NCBI GenBank assembly: GCA_003508835.1
Contig: PUFA01000182.1
Coordinates: forward strand, 2,418,001-2,482,000
Origin: Eonycteris spelaea
Lineage: Eukaryota; Chordata; Mammalia; Chiroptera; Pteropodidae
DNA length: 64,000 bases
Direction: 5' to 3'
In this document: in pieces, positions 36,797 through 48,963 of the stretch
Position numbering within the stretch: position 1 is the first letter of the stretch
Layout: each line of letters begins with the position of its first letter
Program-made: the position numbers and the translations under genes
The notes under the pieces: model-generated
Databases searched by the model: none
What the model saw: only the letters and a program-made list of their open reading frames with translations
Told to the model about the DNA's origin: nothing

Positions 36797-36867
36797 CCCC
36801 GCCCCCGAGAGGCCCGCCCCGAGAGGCCCCGCCCCGGAGAGGCCCCGCCCCGGAGAGGCCCCGCCCC
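36797..36867. promoter_or_regulatory. array of five GC boxes in a CpG island
   Basis: Five GC boxes (CCCGCCCC type) lie at 36797-36806, 36813-36820, 36827-36835, 36843-36851 and 36859-36867, spaced about 15-16 bases by gagaggcc units. An inverted CCAAT box (gattgg, 36942-36947) follows. The surrounding 36.3-36.96 kb is CpG-rich. If it is a promoter, the CCAAT-then-GC-box order suggests transcription on the minus strand, but I see no recognisable gene. It may equally be a distal GADD45B or GNG7 element or a silent tandem repeat. Confidence 0.5.
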
Positions 36868-37189
36868 GGAGAGGCTGCACAGAAGGCCCAGAGCTAGGCG
36901 GGCACGGCATCCCCTGACCGTGACACGAAGGCTCGGCTTCTGATTGGCTGAGCCGCTCGGGGGCACTGAAAGGCCAGATGCGCGTGTGCAGGTGTGAGAC
37001 CCGGCACCTGCAGCATAGAGCCTATGCTCTCCAAGGCTAGAAAGCACTAAGTGGGCACCTGGGTGGAGAACACACCTCTGTACCTAGGCCCCATTCTCCA
37101 TGCCGCAGCCAGAGCTAACCTGACTGACACACTTATCGGCTTATTTATTACCTCCGATTAAAACCCTTACACAATCGATTTGAACTTGT

Positions 37190-37440
37190 GCTTTCGTCAC
37201 ACATGGGAGTATTTCATACAGCAATTTCTTTTTCTTTTTTAGTATAAATAGGACGCAAATATTGAATGAGATACACTAAATGTTCTTTGAGTATAGGTAT
37301 GTCCGGATAGTACATGGGGATATATTTATACTTAAAAAAAAATTATCTAAAATTCAAATTTAATCGCTATGTTGTATTTTATTTGGCAACCCGATCTGTA
37401 ATTATTTGTTTGTCACTGCACCATCTGATCAATTTAGTCG
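37190..37440 (+). mobile_element. ancient AT-rich interspersed repeat
   Basis: 'gaatgagatacactaaatgt', 'ctaaaattcaaatttaatcg' and 'tattttatttggcaacccga' resemble a widespread old mammalian repeat that I cannot name. Confidence 0.4.
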
Positions 37441-37529
37441 TGGACCTGGACTGTGCACTCCGGGTGGGCAGGCACCCCTCAGCTTCTCACTGTCCAGTGC
37501 CAGCAGAGTCTGACCAAAGAAGGTGCCTG

Positions 37530-37985
37530 GGGTGGGCTGAATAACAGCTTCCCCAAACAGGAGTCCACGTCCTGCTACTCAGAACCTGTGAGTATTTTCC
37601 AAACTTGGTGATGAGCTTAAATTAAAAATCTTGAAATGGGGAGGCCATCCTGGCTTATTCAGGTGGGCCCAGTGTCATCACAAGGGTCCTTGTGAAGGCA
37701 GGCAGGAGGGGCAGTCACGGAGAAAAGGTGACGTGAGGCCGGAAGCCAGGGAAAAGGCCTTGTGTTATGGGGCCATGACCCAAGGGATACGGGGGCCTCC
37801 AGAAGCTGGAAAAGGCAAAGAAACATACTGTCCCCTAAGGCCTCCAAAAGAAACTGTGGAAACCTTGGTTTTTGGTGGGTGAAACTGACTTCCAGCTTCT
37901 GACCTCCAGACTGTAAGACAATACATTTAGGTCGTTTTAAGCCACTAAAGTGGGGTGACTTGGTACAACAGCCTGGGGAACTCAT
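37530..37985 (+). mobile_element. MLT1-type LTR, near complete
   Basis: In order: 'gtgggctgaataacagcttc', 'caggtgggcccagtgtcatc', 'ggcctccagaagctggaaaa', 'cttctgacctccagactgta' and 'gtcgttttaagccactaaag'. This follows the MLT1 consensus. Confidence 0.8.
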
Positions 37986-38099
37986 ACGGTGCCCAGCAAA
38001 TACTTGCCGAATGAGTGCAGGAAGAGATGAAAGAATGTGAAAGGCAGCTCTGGAACACCTTGTGGGTCAGAGCCGGGAGAGTCAGGAGACCATGCTGGC

Positions 38100-38235
38100 C
38101 TCTGTGTGTCACCAGTCATGAGACCCTGGGCCCGTGAACTTATCCCAAGGCCTCGGTTTCCTAATCTGTCGCAGGGGGTCACTGCTGCCGGCCTCCTGCG
38201 CTGTCGGGAGTGAGGAGGTAGCTGGAGAGTCATCT
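38100..38235 (+). mobile_element. MIR fragment
   Basis: 'aaggcctcggtttcctaatc' is the MIR core region. Confidence 0.55.
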
Positions 38236-38744
38236 CAAGGTATGGAGCCCACAGTCACCCAAAACGTTTCTCTTGGCCCCAGCCGGACTCACCTGCTCAT
38301 CCTTTTGGGGCCACCTGCTCCATGCCCTGCCAGATCTCCTTCTGAGAGCGTTAATACCTTCACTCACGTGTTGAGAGCAACTCGGTCACGATTATCTGCC
38401 CAATTGCCCGCGGGAGGCTCGACACAGGGCGGAAGCCATGCCCCACCCCCAAGGAGGTGAAACCATGAGGGAACAAGCCTAAGGCCTGGCCCACTCTTGC
38501 GTCCTCCTCTCTGTGCCTCAGTTTACTCTCACCTAGCGGATCTTCCTTTTGGGGACATGGGAGCACCCAACGAATGGAGTGGGTGGGACCAAGATCCGTT
38601 CTCAACCCTAAAAGGAGGTAAAAGGTCAGACTCTGGGGAGCCCCACCCTGCCCTGGAGATAGATGGCATTCAGATGTGGGGTGTCATGAAATCCTTGAGG
38701 CCCAAATGTCTGGCTCACCTGGAATGTGGGAACGCCCTTGAGAG

Positions 38745-38769
38745 CCCCCCCACACACACACACACACAT
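38745..38769 (+). repeat. short (CA)n
   Basis: A run of about ten ca units, followed by C-rich sequence. Confidence 0.9.
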
Positions 38770-39310
38770 CAATCAGGAAATAGGCATCTTCCCACCCAAG
38801 GGGAGCCACCACCCCCCAACCCCCACCCCCACTCCAGGGGGCCGTGTGTCCTTGTCTGCCCTTTATGAGCCAGGCGATGGGGAGGAGGAGAGAGGCGGGG
38901 CGGCGGCCTGGGTGGAGGAATCCCCAAAGCAGCTACAAATAGCCCGGGAAATTATTCCAACACCTTCCCAAAATAGAAAGCAGTCTCAGGGCCCAAGGAG
39001 AAAGGCCAGGGCGGCAGGCTCGCAGCTTGGGGGGCGGAGTGGGGGGGGACAGGGAGAGTTGCGGAACAGCGGCTTCGGTGCACCCCTCCCCCAGCCCCAA
39101 CATGTACCCCACTTCGGGCCCTTTCTACCCGGCTGGTCAATCCAGAGTTGGCCTTGTACACAAGAGTGGGCTGGATGACCCCGCGATTTGGGGGTGAGGA
39201 CGCCCAGGACGGGTGGGGACCCTGGAAAGTGGAACCCCCTCCCCCCTTCTCCACGGCCTTGGCCCAGATCTGCTGACCCGGGAACTGGGAGGGCCCCCGA
39301 GCCACTCCGG

Positions 39311-39348
39311 CTAAAAATAGACCTCGCCTCCTCCCAGGCTATTTTTAG
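39311..39348. promoter_or_regulatory. inverted pair of perfect MEF2 sites
   Basis: CTAAAAATAG at 39311-39320 and its exact reverse complement CTATTTTTAG at 39339-39348 are 28 bases apart centre to centre. A related sequence, ctacaaatag, lies at about 38933-38942, with further AT-rich motifs (aattattcca, caaaatag) up to 38980. In a GC-rich setting this looks like a MEF2-responsive enhancer for muscle or neurons. GADD45B and GNG7 are both nearby candidate targets. Function is inferred only. Confidence 0.5.
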
Positions 39349-39399
39349 AATCCATTCCCCAGGCCTCAGCACAAAGGCGGCCAGCCGGGGGCACACCCC

Positions 39400-40200
39400 G
39401 CCGGGCGGCCGGGCGCCCTGGCTCAGAGGCAGGCACGCCTGTGGCCACCGCAGGGCCGCGTCTGGGAGACACCCACAGCGCGTGCGGCTCTGGCCCTAGA
39501 GCCCGCCTTGCGGGGGGGGGGCCAGCGCACCCGCACACCCCCTCTGCGTTGCTTGCTGCAGGAACGACCGCGAGCCACGCGGGTGGGCAGTCCGGACCCC
39601 AGAGGCGCGGGGCCGGGGGCGCTCGCTCTGGCCTGAGGGGCTTTTGGAAGACCGGGAGCTGAGACCTGAGGCCTCTGTGCCAGGCGTGCGCGTTCAGCGC
39701 TCGCCGGAAGTTTCACGGACGAGAGCCCGCGGGCCTCGGTTGCCGCATCTGTGAAATGGGGCCCTCGGCAGCCCCCGGGCCGGCCGCTCGGCCGCACAGC
39801 GCTCCGCGCGCAGGGGGCGGGGCCCACGCGCCGCGCCAGCGTCGGCAGCGGCGTCACTTCGGTTCCCGCGCTCGCGCTCCTCCCCGCCCGGGCGGGCTCC
39901 AGAAACGCAGGGGCTGATGTCATCCGCAGCGCGGTCCAGCCTCCCAGCGCGGCCGGCGCCGCCGTCACGGGCGTTCCTGCGCCAGGGAACCCCGGCCCCC
40001 GCGCGGGGGCCCCGGTGGAAACCCGTGACGCCAGCGCCCGCCGCCGCAGGTCTTCCCGGCCGGCGCCGGGGCAGGCGGGGGGCCCCGGCGCGGAGCGCGC
40101 GCTGCCCCCCACCCCCACGCCGGCCCGCGGCGCGCGCTCACGGGCGCCGAGTGCCCGAGGCGACCGCAGGGACAAGCACGTTTTCAGTGCACGGCCGCAT
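39400..40200. promoter_or_regulatory. CpG-rich island, gene not identified
   Basis: Dense CpG and G/C runs, with a CRE/AP-1-like tgatgtcat at 39913-39921. Long frames on both strands come from base composition. It could be an enhancer or a non-coding RNA promoter. Confidence 0.4.
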
Positions 40201-40689
40201 GGGCGTGCCTGGGGTGTGTGAGCGTGCACAAGTTCACGGGCATACGCACGCCCCGAAACCCCCGGGGCATGCTCCTGTGTGACAGGCACGGTGGGCTTGC
40301 ACGGCCCTGGCTGGCTCTGAGGAAGGCGTGGGAAACCCTGGCCTGACTCCCCAGCCTGTCTGTAACACCTGGGGTGCAGGGGGTGCGGGCGTCCGGCCTG
40401 GACACACGGCCGGTGCTGGTGGCCTGTGGGCGTGGGACCGCGGCGATGACTCGGAGCCTGTTCACAGTCTCCCCGCCAGTCTGGGAGCTAATTACTGTCA
40501 GGACGAGACGGGTTGGCTGGAAAGATGAACAAATCGCAGTGTGTCTGCAGCACGTCTGGGTCTGCAGGCCCCACCAGCGTCTGTTCTGGGGGTGTGGGGC
40601 GTGACAACCGCGCCACTGTGTGCAGGGTGCAGCCTTGGGCTTTTGCTCGGGTCCTGGGGTGTCTGGGGGGTGGGGCTAGTGACAGGGAA

Positions 40690-40790
40690 AAATCTGTGAG
40701 AACGTCTTCTCTCCTTACATATAAAATGGATCTGATAATAGTACTTTCTAGAGTATGAGGGACAAATGAATTCATAAATGTAGGTGTTTG
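40690..40790 (+). mobile_element. MIR fragment
   Basis: 'tataaaatggatctgataat' followed by 'agtactttctagagtatgag' matches the MIR middle and 3' parts. Confidence 0.6.
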
Positions 40791-40794
40791 TTTC

Positions 40795-41295
40795 CTGGTC
40801 ACAGGACCCAGGAATGCCAGCCTAGGTATGATCCAAGAGAAGTGAAAATAGGTCCACACATCGTGACAGCTTGATGCCTAATCCCTCCCCCCAAAGGCAC
40901 ACAGCTCAGCCTGTCCTTCCCTAGGTGAACAGGTAGACTGAGGTCCATCTGTGTTGATGGAACACGCCTCAGCAAATAAAGAGAAACAAACTAACCTTGG
41001 GAACACTAGGAGAAGTGAAAGAAGCCAGATGCACAAGGTCACACAGTGTGTATGATTCCGTCCATATGACACAGCCACAGAGACAGAATGAATTCCTGGC
41101 TGTCACGGGCTGAGGCAGGGGGCTGGGGAGGGACCGCTAATGGGGAGAGGGTTTCTTTTGGGGGCGATAATGTTTTTGAATTAGAAGTGGTGGTCGCACA
41201 ACTCTGTGAATGCACTAAAAACTACTGCATTCTGCACTTGAATAGGGTGAATTTTATGGGATGTGAATTACATCTCAATTTTTTTAAAAAAGGAA
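40795..41295 (+). mobile_element. L1M ORF2 end and 3' UTR
   Basis: 'gaaagaagccagatgcacaa', 'gattccgtccatatgacaca', 'ctctgtgaatgcactaaaaa' and 'gggtgaattttatgggatgt' follow the 3' end of an old L1. Confidence 0.8.
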
Positions 41296-41359
41296 CAAGC
41301 TACTTATTCGTGCAACGACAGGGCCTGGCCGTGTCTCAAAACATTGTGCTGACTTTGAA

Positions 41360-41585
41360 GAACTGATTCAAAGGCCGCCTGCTGTGATCCTGTTTGTGTG
41401 ACTTTCTGGAAAATGACCATCTATAGGGACCGAGCAGACCAGTGGCTGCAGGGCTGGTGCTGGGGACAGGGGACTGGCAGGATGATGGACCTGTCAGTGT
41501 TGACTGCTTAAGGGTTATGTGACTCCACGTGTCAGGACTCACCAAAGTCATTAAAAAGTATGAATTAACAGTTTTTAAGGTAGAC
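41360..41585 (+). mobile_element. second L1M 3' UTR copy
   Basis: 'cctgtttgtgtgactttctg', 'accagtggctgcagggctgg' and 'cttaagggttatgtgactcc' repeat the same L1 3' region right after the previous copy. Confidence 0.65.
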
Positions 41586-41785
41586 CTCCATGAACCTGTT
41601 TAGAAAAATAAATGTAAGGTGTTTGGGAAAAGGCGTCACCCCTAGGAAAGAAACAAGAGATGACAACGGTGTTCTTGCCACTGCGGCTAGTGTTGTATGT
41701 ACAAGCTGCCCCGGCATCTGAAACCAGAACCCCGAGTCAGAGCTTGGATGCTGGGGACCCCTGGAGCCCCGGGGCTTCCTGTTCA

Positions 41786-42112
41786 ATGCACACACACACA
41801 CACACACACACACAGAACCACTCACACACAGCCCCACACAGACGCACACACGAAGCACGCACATACCCAGAACATCCAGTCGCACAAACCCATCCACGCA
41901 CACAATTATAAATCCTCATACGTACACACAAATGCATGTGTGCGGACACAGGGGCACCCATCAAAATATGCGCACACATGCGCTACACAAAAATCCCACA
42001 CGCACGTAATTACACCCACAAAACACACACGTGCACACTCACACCCACAAAAATGCACAAACGTATGCCACCTACACATGCACACGGAACGCACACACTC
42101 GCCTTCTCTCTC
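41786..42112 (+). repeat. (CA)n and degenerate CA-rich satellite
   Basis: A pure (ca)n of about 14 units at 41786-41814, then degenerate cacacaaa and cacgcac units over about 300 bases, ending in a CT-rich tract at about 42100-42130. Confidence 0.92.
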
Positions 42113-43849
42113 TCTCTCCCCCTCTCTGTCCCCAGGCAGGCCAGGAGCCCAGGAGTCCCATCTGGAGGCTGGGAAGGGAGCTGCGGTGAGTGTCTGTGGG
42201 TCTGTCTGCTGTGTGTATCTGTCTGCAAGGCGGGTGCTTCTGGGCTACCTCCTTCACTGGCTGTCTGCAGGTCACAGACGGGCTCCCCTCCCACTGCAGG
42301 CCTCCTCCCAGTGTGGCCCCCCACCTTCCTGTCCGCACCCCAGGCAGTCAGCCCAGGCCTTGGAAATCTGTTTACAGCTGCCAGGGGACAAGCAGGCAGA
42401 GGGGCCCAGCCGGAACATCTGCTCGTCAGTGTCCTGGGCCTCAGTTTCTCAGACTGTGAACCGGAGGGGTGGTTTCTGGGGCACCCCACATCCTGCACTG
42501 CCCTGAGCCTACCAGTCTTCTGCACAAAGAGCCCAAGCCCTAGAAGGGACTGACACGGTGGAAATTCCAGGGGGACGGGGCACCTGGTAACAGATATTGG
42601 GAAGCGGCGTGTGAGCACCCAGTGGCCTCTGATGGAAGGCCAGGAGAGGGTTGCTGAGTGGACACAAACGTGCGCGTGTGCCCGCCGGTGCGTGCAGGTG
42701 TGAACTTACTCGCACCCTGGCCATGCGAGGACCTTCTTGTCGTTCCCAGATGTGCGCACGCCCAGCGCATGTAGCACTCATTCCATCGTTGCAAAAGGAT
42801 GTCTCCCTTTATTCGAAGGTTGACGCCACCGTCAGGTACTGGAGACACAGAGTGAATGATGCGGACAAAGCCTCGGGGTGATTATGGACCCCTAGGTCTG
42901 TGGCCTGTCCCTGTGGTTCACCGACGAGCTGCGTGTACACACGAGCACGCATGTTCGTACGTGGGTGCATGCACCGGTCCACTGGCGGCTCCCGTGAAGG
43001 CATGTGCAGGCTGGGGCCTGGCCTGTCCCGGCCTTGCCCGCCGCCCCGCCCCTCTGCCGAGAGTGCCCGGGCCAGGTGCGGCCGGGCGGGCCCGGAAACC
43101 TCTCCCAGCTGCTGTGCCCAGTTTCAGGGAAGCCACCCGCTGGCGTGCTGCCCGCAGAGCTCGCCTGCCCTTGCACCTGTCCCCTGGGCTTCCAGGAAGG
43201 CCCCGGGAGGCCCAGCCTCCAGCCCTGCTTGACAGGGTCCCCCGCCCAGACCCACACAATGGCGGGGGTGTGGGGCCCACTTCCTCCCCCAGCTTCAGAG
43301 CCCCTTGCAATCAGAACCAGGAGAGAAGAGAGCAGAGTCTGCTAGTGAAGCCACCCGAGGCATTCGCTGGGGACCCTCAGGTCTCTGCTCACGTGGGCTG
43401 GCGGGGTTCTGCGCAGCGAATGTCTGAACTTGGCAAATGGTCACACTGTCCTGAGGCCCACACACGTGCACGTGGGAACGCAAGTGCACACAGTAGGGTT
43501 TTACCGCATGTGGGTGCGTGCACACGCCAGGACATTCGGAAGTATGGGATGTCCCTGCCGATGGCGGTGTGAGCGTGTCCGAGCCCGGCTCAGCGGGTGC
43601 GGGCACTCACTCGGGCGCCACACACTGGGTGCCCGAACGTCAGTGTCTGCAGTGGGCGTTTGCACTCATGAGGGTGTCTGCTTTCTGTAGGTGCTTGTAG
43701 GCGAGCAGGGGCCTGCAGCGGGTGGGTCAGTGGGCCGCACACAGCAGGCGCTGCACACACTAGGCGCTGCGCGCAGACAGGCGTCTGACACAGTGGGCGT
43801 CCGCACCCAGCAGAGGAGCTGCTCTCGGTAGGCCTTGATGCACCCGGCC

Positions 43850-44330
43850 GGTGGCGGTGCAGCCCCGTGCCGCTCAGCACGCGCTGGGTCCCTGCGCCCC
43901 GCGGCCCGGCGCCCCCCCACCCCCGCGCCCGGCCGGGCAGGTCAGGCGGCTCCGGCGGGGCAGGGAGGCTATTCCCGGCGCTGGCGCGGCGCCCGGGCCC
44001 TGCGCGCCAGGCCGCCCCGAGAAGGCGCCGCTCACAAAGGGAGGGTCTGTGCAGACGCCCCGCCCTCGGCCCGGCCGCCCGCCGCCAGGGGCTGGGGGAG
44101 GGAGACGCCGCCGGGGCCGCCGCCGGCGCGAACCCCCACCCCCGGGGCGGCCGCAGACACCGCGCCTGGCTGGCACCGCCGGGCACGGGCGGGGGTCGAG
44201 GGCCGACGCGGGGGCTCCGAGCGCACGGGCCGCGCGCTCAGGGCGCACCCGCGGGGCCGTTGGTGAGGGTCGGGACCTGCGACTTGGGGGCCTGGGGGGG
44301 CCAGGCCCCCGCACTCCGCCCACGCGGGGA
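43850..44330. promoter_or_regulatory. strong CpG island, gene not identified
   Basis: This is one of the most CpG-dense intergenic parts, for example around 44090-44160. No exon with recognisable protein similarity is seen. It may be an enhancer or the promoter of an unannotated transcript. Confidence 0.4.
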
Positions 44331-44514
44331 CTTCTCTGTCTCTAGCACCCTCCTCTGTCTCCAATTATCCAATTTAGGGCCGGAGGAGGCCGGGACTCCT
44401 GCCCGCCGGGGCGGAGGGAAGGAGGGGCGGCTGGGGCGCGGGTCAGCGCCCCTCTCCACCCCCAGTGTCTGGGGGAAGGGCGGGTGGAGGGAAGGCCGCG
44501 CGAGGGTTCCCAAG

Positions 44515-44685
44515 GCCGAGCGTTGAGCTAAGCGCTTCCGTGTATTATCTGGCTTCACGTCGCCACGTGGGAGGGGAGACTTTCCCTTCTATGGGTGAGG
44601 AAACTGAGTCACGCCTGCTGCGCGACGCCGGCTAGTAGGCCGCCGAGACGAGATTCGAATCCAAGCTCTGTGGCTGTCCCTCCCC
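44515..44685 (-). mobile_element. MIR element, antisense
   Basis: 'gcgttgagctaagcgcttcc', 'atgggtgaggaaactgagtc' and 'gagacgagattcgaatccaa' are the MIR reverse complement in order. Confidence 0.75.
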
Positions 44686-45697
44686 GTGCGGCCCTGAGCC
44701 CCGCTGCCCCCGGGCTGTGCGGCGCGCCCCCCCACGTGGTCGCGGGCGCGCGCTTCCTCACGTGCGTGCTCACGCCCGAGTGCGCGGGGGTCTTCGGGGG
44801 CCCCGCGACGCCCCTCACCCCACCCCAACCCCTGCCCCAGAGCCTGGGAACCTCCGGCCTGGGAGGAGGGGGCTGGGTGGGAACGAGGAGGAGCGAACAA
44901 TGGAGGGAAAGCCCAGGGAGGGGCTGCGAAAGGAAACCCCCGCCCCGTGCAGATGGAGCTTCTGCGGGTCTGTAACGTGTCTGGTGTCCGCCGGCTCCCT
45001 GGCCCGTCCTCCTGGGGGAGGGGTGTCACCAGGGCTGTGTGTCACTCTGGGTTAGGTTATCTGGATCTCTGGAGGCGATTGCTGGTCGCCCTGGGCCCCC
45101 GGATAACTGCAGGCCTGTTGGTCACTGGCATGCCCGGCCGCGCGGGTGCCCACCTTGTGACGCCTGGGTGGGGGCGGGGGTGGCATTGTCCGCGCCCGTC
45201 CTTGGCACTCCAGGGACCACAGTCCCCGACTTCCCAGTTCCAGCACGCAGAGCCACACTCCCTGACTGCCTCCCCACCAGTGCAAAGTCCCGCCCTAGGG
45301 CTGCCCAAGCACCCCGAGGTCTGAGAACCGCTCTTCAGAGGTGCTACACTTGTCCCCTTGGCCACCCCAGAATGGCTGAGAATCCCAACAGCCCACAGCT
45401 CTCCTGGGGCCTTTCTCCGCCCGGACACCCTCTGGGTAGGCAGGAAGGAGCCCAGAGTGGCGTACCCCCCACGTCCCCCCAGGGGCTGGCTGGGAGTCAG
45501 TGCCCCCAGGTCTGAGGACTGGTGGCCGGGGTGTGTGTTTGCATGGTTGGGCGTAGGGCCCAGGCCAGTGCTGGGAAAACAAGAGGGAACGAGATGAAGA
45601 GGGGTGTCTGCTGGCCTGTGTGCCCATGTGGCAGGTGGGCCAGGCACCCCTGGTCTCCACGTGTGCCTGGGAGTGCATCTGGATGTTTTTTGGGGGA

Positions 45698-46105
45698 GTG
45701 TTATGGGTGGAATTGTGTCCCCTCAAAAGATGTTGAAGTCCTCACGTCTGGTGCCTGCGCATGGGACCTCACCAGAGGCAGCGTCTCTGCGGACGATCAA
45801 GCTAAGACAAGGCCACGATGGTGGCCCGATCCTGCAGGCTGGGGTCCTTATCGGGAGGGGACATTGAGACACACAGACACAGACCATGTGCAGACACAGA
45901 ACGACATCTCCAAGGCAAGGACTATCTGAGGCTGCCAGAAGCCAGAGGGGCCGGAAAGACACCCCCTCAGGCCTCAGAAGGTCAAAGGGTCAGCCCCATC
46001 CACAACTTCCTCACAGACTTCAGCTTCCAGAACGGGGAGCCCACACTTTTCCAGCTGGAAACAGCCCTTGTCCCTGGCTCTTTGTTACGGTCACCCTAGG
46101 AAACT
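45698..46105 (+). mobile_element. MLT1-type LTR, near complete
   Basis: It begins 'gtgttatgggtggaattgtg' and continues 'gatgttgaagtcctcacgtc', 'acagacacagaccatgtgca', 'gctgccagaagccagagggg' and 'ctttgttacggtcaccctag', matching MLT1 end to end. Confidence 0.85.
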
Positions 46106-47399
46106 GCGGGGGGGGGGAGAGGAACAATCGAGTGTGTGTGTGTGCACACCTGTTGGCAGGTCTGGGCACCTGAGCATATGCTGTGCACGTGTGCAAGCCT
46201 GCAGGCACGTGTGTGCCTGCATGCATACATATGCATACATATGCCGTCTGTCCGTGCCTGCAGCTTGGGGCAAGCAGGCTTCGGACCACCAGCCACACCT
46301 CCCTCCCACCCCCTCATCCCCATCCCCCACCCCCGCGGAGGTCAGGCCGGCCCCCTCACTTCTCAGGGGGCGCAGAGCTTCAGGGAGGGTTCGCAGTAGA
46401 ATTTCAGGACCTTGGCTGGTCAGTTCAGGAGCCCAGGCTCGCTCTGGGGACTCCAGGAATCCAGGCCCAGCCTCACGGGCACACAGGTGGACGTGAGTCC
46501 AGGTGGGAAGAACCGTAAACAGTGGCATCCGGACTCTCAGTAACAGCTACCGCTTCCCGGGGCTGCCCACCATTCTGAGGCCTGGCTTGCTCTCCCTGGT
46601 TCAGTGCTCACGACAGCCCCAAGAGATGGGCACCCCACTAGGGTTCCTGTTTGGTGCTAAGACACGTCGGGCAGAAGACTGAGTCCAAACAGGTGAAACA
46701 TCTCACCTAAGTGCACGTGGCCAGCCACCTCCACAGGGCCAGGCTCCGGCTTCCCCGTGCTGAGTGGTGTCACTGTATCTGGCCAGGACTCAGCCCTTGG
46801 CAGGCCAGCATGTGTCCTTGAGGGACAAAACAGTCTGTCCCAGAGAAAGGAGGTCACTGATGGGTCAGTCTCTGGTCATATGGAACTCGGGACTCTGGCT
46901 GGAGTCCTTACGCCACAAGCATTTATGGCGTGCCTGCCAGGTCCAAGGCCCTGCGCTCAGCCACACGGGGCCCAGGGGGAAAAGGACAGACCCTCTCTCA
47001 ACCCCATGGGAGTCTGCAGCCTAACACGGGGCAGAGAAAAGAAGCCAGCGATGGCAAGGATGGAATATGTCATTAAACACGAGACAGGTGCCAGGAAGGG
47101 GAGGTGGGCGGGGCTGTCTGGAGGGCTTCACGGAGGAGGGGGCATTCCAGACTAGAACAGAAAGAGGAGCCCGCGTGCGCCCAGAGGGGGAGGATTCGGT
47201 GTGCGCACAAGCCGGAGGTCAGCGGGCCGGGTGTGCCAGTGCTGTCTGGGGCGGGGTGGGCATGCAATGCCGCACGCCCGGGCCTGGCCGACCAGGAGCT
47301 GCACGTGACCACAGTGCCTCCCCGGTCCCCTGTCTACACCACGGGTGCTAAGCACAGATTCTGGGGACCACAAGTCCTGACTCTGCAAGTAACACGTGC

Positions 47400-47690
47400 T
47401 GCCATGTGGACCAACCCCAAACACGGCACGAGTGTGGGGAGCTACCTAGAGGCAAGGCCATCGACACACAGTGTCCAGGACAGGCACAGCCTCGGGGACA
47501 CAGGGGCGGTTCATGGCTGCCAGGGCTGGCGCGACTGCTCACGGGGCGATGGAATGTTCTGGAACTAGACAGCGGTGACGATTGTAAGGCTTTGGGTCCT
47601 ACACTAAAAACCGCTGCCTCACTCTTTGAAGGAGTGACTTTTACGGTGTGCGAATTACATCTCCATTCAACTCAAATACATAAAGCCCTA
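47400..47690 (+). mobile_element. L1M 3' UTR fragment
   Basis: 'cggttcatggctgccagggc', 'aatgttctggaactagacag', 'actttgaaggagtgactttt'-like sequence and 'gtgcgaattacatctccatt' follow the L1M 3' UTR. Confidence 0.8.
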
Positions 47691-47694
47691 ACTC

Positions 47695-47880
47695 TGAGTC
47701 CCACAGGCCCGGCTCGGTCCCTGGTTCCGCCACCGTCCAGCTGCGTGACCTTGGGCAAGTCACCGAACCTCTCTGCGCCCTGCGTTCCCTGCCTGTAAAA
47801 AGCAGGCGATAACAGCCCCCGCCTTGCGGGCTGTGCCAGGACGAAGAGGGAACGGGCAGGAGGCCGGCCAGGGCACTGCC
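47695..47880 (+). mobile_element. MIR element
   Basis: 'ctgcgtgaccttgggcaagt', 'caccgaacctctctgcgccc' and 'gcgggctgtgccaggacgaa' follow MIR in sense orientation. Confidence 0.8.
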
Positions 47881-48963
47881 AGCCGCATGGCGGCGGTGAC
47901 GTCACCGCCATATCTGGCTGTGGTCAGCCCGGGGAGCCCAGGGCCAGGGGCGTGTTATGTGCTCTATGACAAGCTCACCAGGCCAACCCCCCTCCCCAGG
48001 CAGGGAGGGTTCCCGGAAATAGCTAGTACCCTGCAAAGCCCCGAGGCCTGGCGGCCGGGAGCCACACGCGTGACCCTGTCCGTGGCCACGCTGGCGTGTG
48101 TGCGCCTGTGGGGACGTCCGCTGGGGACCGGTGTGCGTCTCATCGGCAGCCATGGGAAGGCAGCTCAGGGCAGCGAGCGCTGGCACAGGGGGTCAGAGTG
48201 GGCCTGGGGCCTGAGGCCTCTCCATCTGGGAGAACAGGGCGCAGAGCGGGCAGTGGGGTGTCTGGCGTTTGGGGAGCTCTCTGCGCGGCCCTGAGTGTGC
48301 GTATATCTGCGTAGAGGGTGTGTGCCTGCATGCATGCGGGTCTCGGGCCTGTGGGTGTAGCTGCGGACAGAGGTGGGCGCGGGGACCCCGAGGTGAGCGT
48401 GTACCCCAGCTGCCCCCTCCTGCTGAGGTTGCTGTGCCTCCTGGCACCCAGCCCCCGCGATGGGAGCCCAGGGGGGGTCACCTGCAGCTGTGACTGAGCC
48501 TTGGTGACCTGTGGCAACTTCTCGCTGGCGCAGCGGAACTCTGGGGGGGTGGGGGGAGGAGGAGTGCAATTTGTCCCCACCCAACCCCCTGGGTTTCCCC
48601 CAGGGGCTGACTAGCCAGCCAGGTCAATTCAAGACTCCTGACCAGGGAGTGGCACCCCCACTTGCCCCCGGGAGGACAACAGCACTGTCCTCACAGGGCT
48701 GAGGTCAAGGTTGTGGCTGGGGAAGCCCAGCAAGCCTTGCTGCTCTCCTTAGCTCTGCGAAGGGCAGCGCGGTCCCGGACACCCGAGGGCTGGGCCAGGA
48801 AGTCTGAACGCTTTCATCGATGAGGAGGACTCCGGCGGTAACAGTAACAGGACAGCTGCTCGTAAGAGCCACCACCCTCTGCGTTCATGCTGGTGACCGG
48901 GGAGAGAGTTTTGGGGTCCCGGGAAGTCACGCCCCGCTCTGAGCCTTCAGTAATCCCACAAAG

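Noticed and set aside
35948..36910. 320-codon minus-strand frame beginning in the GC-box array
   Set aside because: The repeat itself produces the Gly/Ala/Pro residues, and the frame runs through a MIR at its end.
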